Below, one piece after another: positions 1-4,584 of a stretch of DNA of 7,527 nt. The notes beneath the pieces are model-generated. The model did not search any database. It saw only the letters and a list, made by a program, of their open reading frames with translations, and was not told the origin of the DNA. Within the stretch, counting starts at the first letter, position 1, and each line of letters opens with the position of its first letter. This DNA comes from Micromonosporaceae bacterium (lineage in GTDB: Bacteria; Actinomycetota; Actinomycetes; Mycobacteriales; Micromonosporaceae): NCBI GenBank assembly GCA_019689695.1, contig JADGHA010000194.1:1-7527 (forward strand), read 5' to 3'. Both the position numbers and the translations under genes were made by a program.

Positions 1-318
1 CACCGGCGTGACCCGCAGCTCGTCGTCGGTGCAGAAGCTGCGGGCGGGCGGTGTGGTGGCCGGCGCCGGCGACGACGGACTGGCCGATGCGGACGGGGAG
101 AGGGAGCGGTGAGCGGCCGCTGCCCCGCCGGCGCCCGGTGGCGCCCCGGTCGTGGCGCCAGCGGTCCTGGTCGCGCTGGCGCCGCTGGACTTCGCGTCGG
201 ACTCGGGGTCGCTGCACGTGTAGACCAGCAGGATGATCACGACGAGCAGGCCGCCGAGCACGAGGGCACGGCGCCGCCAATAGACGGCGGGGGGCAGCGG
301 GCCAACCGTCAGTCGCAT
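1..318 (-). CDS. Membrane-anchored protein with Ser/Ala/Pro-rich linker (3' end outside window)
   Basis: I do not recognise a named family. The frame is open from an ATG at 318-316 to the window edge (106 codons, no stop). Visible parts: a short cytoplasmic N-terminus ending in YWRRRA (residues 13-18), one hydrophobic segment at about 19-33, Cys35 directly after it, then about 55 residues of low-complexity Ser/Ala/Gly/Pro/Thr linker, then the start of a folded region (about 94-106, FCTDDELRVTPV). The arginines before the helix predict an inside N-terminus and an exported C-terminus. The sequence before Cys35 (VYT) is a poor lipobox, so a signal anchor is likelier than a lipoprotein. The opening CTDDELRV could begin a DUF4232-type extracellular domain, but that is a guess. 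It lies 50 bp after def on the same strand and probably shares its transcript. The start is supported by GGTGAG at 330-325, 6 nt upstream. GC-rich codon use matches its neighbours. Confidence 0.8.
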   Translation of the reverse strand, partial: MRLTVGPLPPAVYWRRRALVLGGLLVVIILLVYTCSDPESDAKSSGASATRTAGATTGAPPGAGGAAAAHRSLSPSASASPSSPAPATTPPARSFCTDDELRVTPV

Positions 319-325
319 GATGCAC

Positions 326-340
326 TCACCGTATCGGTGA
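326..340 (-). promoter_or_regulatory. Hairpin overlapping the ribosome binding site of the downstream membrane protein
   Basis: Perfect 6-bp inverted repeat TCACCG/CGGTGA with a 3-nt loop. On the minus strand the second arm contains GGTGA, which can pair with the UCACC of the 16S rRNA 3' end and lies 7 nt before the ATG at 318. Folding would hide this Shine-Dalgarno. A second small inverted repeat, CGCCG/CGGCG at 348-360, lies between the def stop and this hairpin. Seen: the repeats and the SD position. Inferred: a translational brake or a weak intercistronic attenuator. Neither arm is followed by a T tract, so it is unlikely to be a standard terminator. Confidence 0.4.
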
Positions 341-368
341 CCCGGGACGCCGCCACGGCGACTCGCCG

Positions 369-884
369 CTACAGGTACACCTTCCGGGGGTGGATGGCGT
401 GGGCACCCGCCACCCGGTCCAGGAACAGCAGCCCGGCACAGTGGTCTATCTCGTGCTGCAGCGCGCGGGCTTCGAACGCCTCGGTGGCCAGGCTGACCGG
501 CTCGCCGGTGCCCGGCGCCACCCCCTCCACCACCACCCGGCCGGCCCGCTTCACGTCGCCGGTCAGGTCCGGCACCGACATGCAGCCCTCCCGGCCGGGA
601 CGCCATCGGGTCGCGGTCACGATCCGTGCGTTGCACAACGTGATCACACCGTGGACGGTGGTCGCCTTCGGGTGTCCGGTCACGTCCACTACGAAGAGCT
701 GCCCGGGGACGCCGAGCTGCGGGGCGGCGAGCCCGACGCAGCCCGGTGAGGCCCGCATCGTCGCGAGCAGGTCGGCCGCGAGCTGCACGACCTCCGGGTC
801 GGTCGGGTCCACCTCGGGTGCGGGGCGGCTCAGCACCGGGTGGGGCGCGCGCACCACCGGGCGCACCCTGCCGTGGGTGGTCAC
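369..884 (-). CDS. def: Peptide deformylase
   Basis: Removes the formyl group from the N-terminal methionine of new proteins at the ribosome; a cytoplasmic metalloenzyme (Fe2+ or Zn2+). All three family motifs are present in 171 residues, the usual length: motif 1 CVGLAAPQ (49-56), motif 2 EGCMS (99-103) with metal ligand Cys101, and motif 3 HEIDH (144-148) with ligands His144 and His148 and catalytic Glu145. The first glycine of the usual GxGLAAxQ motif is Cys49 here; I believe this form occurs in other actinobacterial deformylases, but could not check. The start is GTG at 884-882, overlapping the TGA of the ACT gene by 4 bp (GTGA), which fixes the start and implies translational coupling. 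Other ACT-side or C-terminal features are unremarkable; the protein ends in RKVYL. Actinobacteria often carry more than one def, so this may not be the only copy. Confidence 0.95.
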   Translation of the reverse strand: MTTHGRVRPVVRAPHPVLSRPAPEVDPTDPEVVQLAADLLATMRASPGCVGLAAPQLGVPGQLFVVDVTGHPKATTVHGVITLCNARIVTATRWRPGREGCMSVPDLTGDVKRAGRVVVEGVAPGTGEPVSLATEAFEARALQHEIDHCAGLLFLDRVAGAHAIHPRKVYL

Positions 885-1393
885 AGCAGGTCCGCCTCGT
901 TCGGCCGCAGCGTCACGCCCACCCCCAGGGCGGTCCCGACCTCGGCCAGCCGGGCGGTCACCGCATCCACCGCCTCCGGCGCCAGATCCACCTCGGCGAC
1001 CAGCAGGTAGAGATCACCGGAGAGCCGAGTGGACAGGTCGGTTATGTTGCCGCCAGCGTCGGCGAGCACCCGGGTCACCGCGGCCACGATGCCGAGCCGG
1101 TCCGCTCCGTGGACGGTCAGCAGGTACGGCTCGCCGGTGGGCGCGGTGATGTCGTCCGGCTGCACCGGCCGTACCATCGCCAGCAGCCCATTGTCGGCCA
1201 GCGACGCCAACGCGGCCTCGACCTCGGCCGGGGCGGCCGGGCTGGTGCAGATGAGCGTCATCGCGAAGTGCCCGCGCAACCGCGTCATTGTGGAGTCGGT
1301 GAGATTGGCTCCCAGGCCGGAGAGGGCCGCCGCTACGTCGGCGACGATGCCGGGGCGGTCACGGCCGATGACAGTGATGGCAAGCTCGCGCAC
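881..1393 (-). CDS. Tandem ACT-domain protein, GcvR-like
   Basis: 170 residues made of two ACT domains and nothing else: ACT1 about 4-75 with the ligand-loop motif DRPGIV (12-17), and ACT2 about 90-163 with DRLGIV (98-103). ACT domains bind amino acids or other small ligands at domain interfaces. The two-ACT layout matches the GcvR group (glycine cleavage repressor of enterobacteria), but no DNA-binding domain is visible and no gcv genes are in the window, so the ligand and target are unknown. The start is GTG at 1393-1391; there is no in-frame ATG close by and no Shine-Dalgarno, but a TAGACT box ends 6 nt upstream, consistent with a leaderless transcript. It is the first gene of a minus-strand group with def, to which it is coupled by a 4-bp overlap. 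Divergent from mutY, with 25 bp between the two start codons. Confidence 0.85.
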   Translation of the reverse strand: MRELAITVIGRDRPGIVADVAAALSGLGANLTDSTMTRLRGHFAMTLICTSPAAPAEVEAALASLADNGLLAMVRPVQPDDITAPTGEPYLLTVHGADRLGIVAAVTRVLADAGGNITDLSTRLSGDLYLLVAEVDLAPEAVDAVTARLAEVGTALGVGVTLRPNEADLL

Positions 1394-1399
1394 CCGGGC

Positions 1400-1405
1400 A
1401 GTCTA
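1400..1405 (-). promoter_or_regulatory. Candidate -10 box for the ACT-def group, leaderless type
   Basis: TAGACT on the minus strand fits the actinobacterial TAnnnT -10 pattern. Six bases separate it from the GTG at 1393, so transcription would begin at or next to the start codon. No -35 match is seen 16-19 bp upstream and no Shine-Dalgarno is present, both usual for leaderless actinobacterial genes. It overlaps the mutY -10 candidate at 1404-1405. Confidence 0.45.
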
Positions 1406-1409
1406 GGAT
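1404..1409 (+). promoter_or_regulatory. Candidate -10 box for mutY
   Basis: TAGGAT on the plus strand, ending 9 nt before the mutY ATG at 1419. A start 7-9 nt downstream would give a leader of 0-2 nt. Alternatively the AGGA within it (1405-1408) acts as a weak Shine-Dalgarno at a long 10-nt spacing, which would require a promoter further upstream inside the ACT gene. No -35 match is seen. The TA at 1404-1405 is shared with the divergent -10 box. Confidence 0.4.
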
Positions 1410-1418
1410 CACCCGGCG

Positions 1419-2321
1419 ATGCCCGAGCCATCCCTCCTGGCCTCCGAGCCATCCCTTTTGGCCGAGGCCGCCATCCGGTGGTACGACCGGAACGCGCGCG
1501 ACCTGCCGTGGCGCGAGCCGGGCGTCGGCGCCTGGCCGGTGCTGGTCAGCGAGGTGATGCTCCAGCAGACCCCGGTGGCCCGGGTGTTGCCGGCCTGGCG
1601 GGAGTGGCTGGCCCGCTGGCCTACGCCGGCCGCGCTCGCCGCCGAGCCGCCGGGAGAGGCCATCCGGATGTGGGGCCGGCTCGGCTACCCGCGGCGGGCG
1701 CTGCGGCTGCACGAGTGCGCCAGGGTGCTTGTGGACAGACACGGCGGCGAGGTGCCCGCGAACATCGACGATCTACTGGCGTTGCCCGGCATCGGAGCGT
1801 ACACCGCCCGCGCGGTCGCCGCGTTCGCGTACGGCCAGCGGCACCCGGTGGTGGACACCAACGTACGCCGGCTGGTGGCCCGCGCGGTGGCTGGCGAGCC
1901 CGACGCCGGCCCGGCCACCACCAAGGCTGACCTGGCGGCGGTGGCCCGGCTACTGCCGGAGGAACCAGCGATGGCAGCCCGGGCGAGTGTGGCGTTCATG
2001 GAGCTGGGCGCCCTGCTCTGCTCGGCCCGGGCACCCCGATGCACCGACTGTCCACTATGGCGGGTTTGCGCCTGGCGGCTGGCCGGGCAACCGGCCGCGC
2101 CTGGCCCGAGCCGCCGACGGCAGCAGTACGCGGGCACCGACCGCCAGGTGCGCGGCCTGCTGCTCGCGGTGCTGCGCGAGGCGGCGGCACCGGTCGCGCG
2201 CGCCCGGCTGGACCAGGTCTGGCCGGATGCCGCACAGCGCGACCGGGCGTTGGCCGGCCTGATCGCCGACGGGCTGGTGGCACTGACCACAAATGACAGT
2301 TATGCCCTTCCAGGGGCCTGA
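1419..2321 (+). CDS. mutY: A/G-specific adenine DNA glycosylase
   Basis: Base-excision repair enzyme that removes adenine mispaired with 8-oxoguanine, preventing G:C to T:A changes. In 300 residues: LPWR (29-32), SEVMLQQT (44-51) with catalytic Glu45, helix-hairpin-helix LPGIGAYTA (122-130), VVDTNVRR (144-151) with catalytic Asp146, and a 4Fe-4S loop with Cys201, 208, 211 and 217 (spacing C-x6-C-x2-C-x5-C). Tyr128 stands where endonuclease III (Nth) has its catalytic lysine, favouring MutY over Nth. E. coli MutY is about 350 residues with a NUDIX-like C-terminal domain that reads 8-oxoG; here residues about 241-300 instead look like a small helical winged-helix-type tail (QVRGLLLAVLREA, LAGLIADGLVAL). 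The N-terminus carries a 7-residue tandem repeat (PSLLASE, PSLLAEA). ATG at 1419 is the only plausible start. Divergent from the ACT gene and convergent with the downstream membrane-protein gene, so probably monocistronic. Confidence 0.95.
   Translation: MPEPSLLASEPSLLAEAAIRWYDRNARDLPWREPGVGAWPVLVSEVMLQQTPVARVLPAWREWLARWPTPAALAAEPPGEAIRMWGRLGYPRRALRLHECARVLVDRHGGEVPANIDDLLALPGIGAYTARAVAAFAYGQRHPVVDTNVRRLVARAVAGEPDAGPATTKADLAAVARLLPEEPAMAARASVAFMELGALLCSARAPRCTDCPLWRVCAWRLAGQPAAPGPSRRRQQYAGTDRQVRGLLLAVLREAAAPVARARLDQVWPDAAQRDRALAGLIADGLVALTTNDSYALPGA
1424..1463 (+). repeat. Two-copy 21-bp tandem repeat at the mutY 5' end
   Basis: 19-bp units at 1424-1442 and 1445-1463 share the start CGAGCCATCCCT and the end TGGCC, differing at two bases in the middle (CC versus TT). 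The period is 21 bp, or 7 codons, and encodes the EPSLLA repeat at about residues 3-15, ahead of the conserved core. Being in frame, it lengthens the N-terminus without damage. Confidence 0.8.
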
Positions 2322-2437
2322 GGACCGGTAACTTCTTTGGCCAGACTTAAGAAACCTCGAAGACCTGGTTAGGCCGCTCTGCCGCACTCGTCCACCGGGC
2401 GTCCGGCTACCTACGCTCGGTCTGCCGTCTGACGCGA

Positions 2438-2468
2438 GGTGTTACGAGCTGGCGCGGGTGTTACGAGC
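2438..2468 (+). repeat. 12-bp direct repeat GGTGTTACGAGC, two copies
   Basis: Exact copies at 2438-2449 and 2457-2468, offset by 19 bp, in non-coding DNA. Each also contains the TTACGAGC core. The spacing of nearly two helical turns would suit a paired protein-binding site, but no regulated promoter is obvious next to it. Function unknown. Confidence 0.5.
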
Positions 2469-2577
2469 GAGGAGTGCTGGTGGGATCGGGTGCATGCTCC
2501 GCCGAGCCACGGCGGGAGGAGCGGACTGAGGTACGGATGCCCGTCAACCGGGACCGGCCACCCGATGCTGCAGAGGA

Positions 2578-2599
2578 CCGCGGGCTGGCCAGCCCACGG
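2578..2599. terminator. GC-rich inverted repeat, possible bidirectional terminator
   Basis: The perfect 14-bp palindrome GGGCTGGCCAGCCC (2582-2595) extends to a 22-bp inverted repeat (CCG at 2578-2580 with CGG at 2597-2599) with one mismatch, 2581/2596. It lies 36-57 bp past the stop of the membrane-protein gene and about 260 bp past mutY. There is no T tract on either side, so it is a weak terminator call; a dimeric operator is the alternative. The loop would have to come from the central GGCC. Confidence 0.35.
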
Positions 2600-2634
2600 C
2601 GGCGACGGATGCTGGTGGCGCCCTCCGCGACCCG

Positions 2635-4398
2635 CTAGACCTTGATCGGTCGCGTGGCCGGGCGGGTGTCATCGGGCGCAGGTGTGGGCGCCGGCATCGC
2701 CGACCGGGCGGGCGCAGGGTCGGCTCCAGTACGCTCGCGACCGTCCACACGCGGAGCACCGTCGACAGACGGAGCACCCTCCGTGCGCGGCGCCTCGCCC
2801 GCGGGCGCGGCACCGAGCCTGACCGTACGGCCGGCGAACATCAGCGGCAGCACCAGGATGCCCAGGAATATCGGGCCCATCATGTAGCGGACCAGCTGCG
2901 CCGGGTTGTTCACCATCACCACCAGCTGGTTGGCCAGCGCGACCGCGACCAGGGCGAGCACAGCCGGCTCCCGCCGCTTGACCACGAACAGCACGACCGC
3001 GGCGTATCCGATATAGCACCAGGTCGCACCGCGCCACAGGATCCACTTGAACGAGTCGGCGTCGGTGGCCTTGCGCACGAACACGGCGACCTTGTGGGCG
3101 GAATCGCTCAGCGGGTCCGAGTAGATCGCCGAGCGGTACGGGTTGCCATCCATCCGCGAGCCGAAGCCGAACAGCTGTCGGCTGCCCTCCAGCGGGGTGA
3201 GTACCGTGCCGATCCGGTCGGGACCGGCGGTGATGCGCCAGGCAATCGAACCACGACACATCCGAGCGTCGATGATCTCGTCGGGCATCCGCTTGACCAG
3301 CCGCAGCCAGAGCGCAAACAGCTCGCCGGCGTTGTCGTTCGCGGCCGCACGGCTGAAGCCCTTGGCCGTGAAGGTGGTGTCCGAGGTGTAGCAGTTCGCC
3401 GAGTCCGACCAGACCGACAGCGGCGCGACGCGGGTCATGACAGCCAGGTCCGCCGGGGTGAACTGGCTCGGCCGTTCGTGGTAGGCGACCGCGATGTCGC
3501 CGTACGCCTCTGCGAGCAAGAGCTCGGACTTGGCAGGTGTCACACCCATCGCCGGATAGATCCAGAGATTCATCACCACGCTGATCAGCGCGGCGACGAT
3601 CCCCGCCGTGGCCATCCAGAGCCGGATGCCGGCGATGACCAGCGTGGCGACCGCGGCCGACACGAGCACCATGAGCTGGCCGTTCTGCCGGAACAGGGCC
3701 AGCAGCAGGAACTCGACGAAGACCAGCAGAAGCAAGTTGCGCATCTGCCGGTCTCGGATCCAGCGCCCAGCTGGCACGCGTCGCTTCGCCACGACGATCC
3801 GGGCCAACGTGCCAAGCAGGAACACCTGGACGGTGACGAACGCCACGTCCTTCCAGACGAAGATCACGAAGCTCGCGGCCGGCGGCAGCACCGCGACGGC
3901 GATCCCGGCGATGGCGAGCGCACGGCCGGAGACGCCGAGCTTCCGCAGGCCGGCCACCGCGTACGCGAGGCCCGCGGCCATGGCGACCGTCTGTGCCAGG
4001 CTCAGCAGCCAGATGCCGCCCGAGATCTGCAGGGAGAGCCAGACGAGCGCGGTGTAGAGCACCGAGTGGTTGGTGATCCAGTTGTCGGTGGTGGCCTGCC
4101 AGACGTACGCCACGGTGTCATAGCTGGCCAATCCCGGGAAGAAGGCGATCCACCAGAAGAGGTAGATGACCTGGGTGATCAGGTAGACCACCAGCGGCAG
4201 GCGCAGCCCCGGCGGCACTCGCCGCCACACCGTGGACCTCGCCCCGCGCAGCCGGCCGGCGTCACGCGGCGATCCGGACCGGTGCGCCACTGAGCTACCG
4301 CCGTCATTCGCGCTGGCCGATCCGTCCGCGGCCTGGGCTGGTCCCTCCTTCGGCTGTACGACCGTCCGGGCCTGACCGTCCTCGCGGTCGCTCGCCAT
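2635..4398 (-). CDS. Multispan membrane protein, GT-C fold (DUF6020-like), putative glycosyltransferase
   Basis: 587 residues, integral membrane. Residues 1-60 are a polar, probably cytoplasmic leader. About ten or eleven hydrophobic segments follow (roughly 66-86, 112-128, 130-150, 158-181, 184-204, 219-236, 240-258, 262-281, 455-473, 477-496, 503-523), with a large soluble loop at 282-453 holding Cys336 and Cys381. Motifs recalling GT-C/DUF6020 proteins: FPGLASYDT (87-95) with Asp94 in the first outside loop, then NHSVLYT (110-116), WKD (182-184), FRQNG (236-240) and VRYMMGP (503-509). GT-C enzymes move sugars from polyprenyl-phosphate carriers on the outer face; donor and acceptor are unknown here, and the family assignment is from memory of motif layout. 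The Pro/Ala-rich tail (530-587) repeats GAPSVDGAPRVDG. ATG at 4398 is supported by AGGGAG at 4412-4407, 8 nt upstream. It has its own promoter candidate and is cut off from clpC by a hairpin. Confidence 0.75.
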   Translation of the reverse strand: MASDREDGQARTVVQPKEGPAQAADGSASANDGGSSVAHRSGSPRDAGRLRGARSTVWRRVPPGLRLPLVVYLITQVIYLFWWIAFFPGLASYDTVAYVWQATTDNWITNHSVLYTALVWLSLQISGGIWLLSLAQTVAMAAGLAYAVAGLRKLGVSGRALAIAGIAVAVLPPAASFVIFVWKDVAFVTVQVFLLGTLARIVVAKRRVPAGRWIRDRQMRNLLLLVFVEFLLLALFRQNGQLMVLVSAAVATLVIAGIRLWMATAGIVAALISVVMNLWIYPAMGVTPAKSELLLAEAYGDIAVAYHERPSQFTPADLAVMTRVAPLSVWSDSANCYTSDTTFTAKGFSRAAANDNAGELFALWLRLVKRMPDEIIDARMCRGSIAWRITAGPDRIGTVLTPLEGSRQLFGFGSRMDGNPYRSAIYSDPLSDSAHKVAVFVRKATDADSFKWILWRGATWCYIGYAAVVLFVVKRREPAVLALVAVALANQLVVMVNNPAQLVRYMMGPIFLGILVLPLMFAGRTVRLGAAPAGEAPRTEGAPSVDGAPRVDGRERTGADPAPARSAMPAPTPAPDDTRPATRPIKV

Positions 4399-4437
4399 CG
4401 CCTCAGCTCCCTGATCTCCGAGCTCGACAATTCGGGG

Positions 4438-4473
4438 GCGTCCCCAGGGGGCGCAATCAGGAGACGCATGTTA
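4438..4473 (-). promoter_or_regulatory. Candidate promoter and near-palindrome for the membrane-protein gene
   Basis: TAACAT on the minus strand (4473-4468) fits TAnnnT; initiation would fall near 4461, giving a leader of about 62 nt. No convincing -35 is seen. Just downstream, 4438-4454 is a 17-bp near-palindrome (GCG, CCCC, central A, GGGG, CGC, one mismatched pair) that would lie at the start of the transcript and could be an operator or a leader hairpin. Inferred from sequence only. Confidence 0.3.
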
Positions 4474-4532
4474 CCCCACGTCACGGCCACCGTTTGGGTC
4501 AGGCTCTAGCCGCCGGCCAATCGTCGCCAACG

Positions 4533-4572
4533 CAGTTGGGGGTGAATCGCCGTAGCGATCCACCCCCAACTG
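4533..4572 (-). terminator. clpC terminator hairpin
   Basis: A perfect 12-bp stem CAGTTGGGGGTG/CACCCCCAACTG (4533-4544 with 4561-4572) continues past one mismatch into a 5-bp stem ATCGC/GCGAT (4546-4550 with 4555-4559) closed by a 4-nt loop. It starts 12 nt after the clpC TAA. No T tract follows on the minus strand, which is common in high-GC actinobacteria; on the plus strand the stem is followed by GTTTGT. The strength of the stem and its position make termination or 3'-end protection of clpC mRNA the likely role. Confidence 0.8.
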
Positions 4573-4584
4573 GTTTGTACAGCG

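Larger units (their letters stand above)
2322..2634. other. Convergent intergenic region between mutY and the membrane-protein gene
   Basis: No credible gene. The reading frames through it have no ribosome binding site and no protein-like composition. It begins with an AT-richer patch (about 2325-2372) containing the loosely paired arms TTCTT (2333-2337) and AAGAA (2350-2354). It continues with a 12-bp direct repeat (2438-2468), a bulged GC hairpin CTCCGCC/GGCGGGAG (2497-2503 and 2511-2518) and a 22-bp inverted repeat (2578-2599). The hairpins may end transcription from both sides. No tRNA T-loop sequence was found on either strand. Confidence 0.5.

Noticed and set aside
109..1149. 346-codon plus-strand open frame across the membrane-anchored gene, def and part of the ACT gene
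   Set aside because: Arg/Pro/Ser/Ala-rich and without a fold, opposite three minus-strand genes with recognisable motifs or topology.
2326..2358. Intrinsic terminator right after mutY from TTCTT/AAGAA pairing
   Set aside because: Short AT stem with a 12-nt gap between arms and no T tract; not a convincing terminator.
2439..2645. 68-codon small gene after mutY
   Set aside because: Begins within the direct repeat, has no supported ribosome binding site, and its composition (Trp, Gly, Arg, Pro, His) looks like random GC-rich translation. It also overlaps the end of the membrane-protein gene.
3094..4293. 399-codon plus-strand open frame antisense to the membrane protein
   Set aside because: Polar, His/Arg/Asp/Gln-rich shadow of hydrophobic codons, with no ribosome binding site. 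The minus-strand frame has clear membrane topology and an SD.
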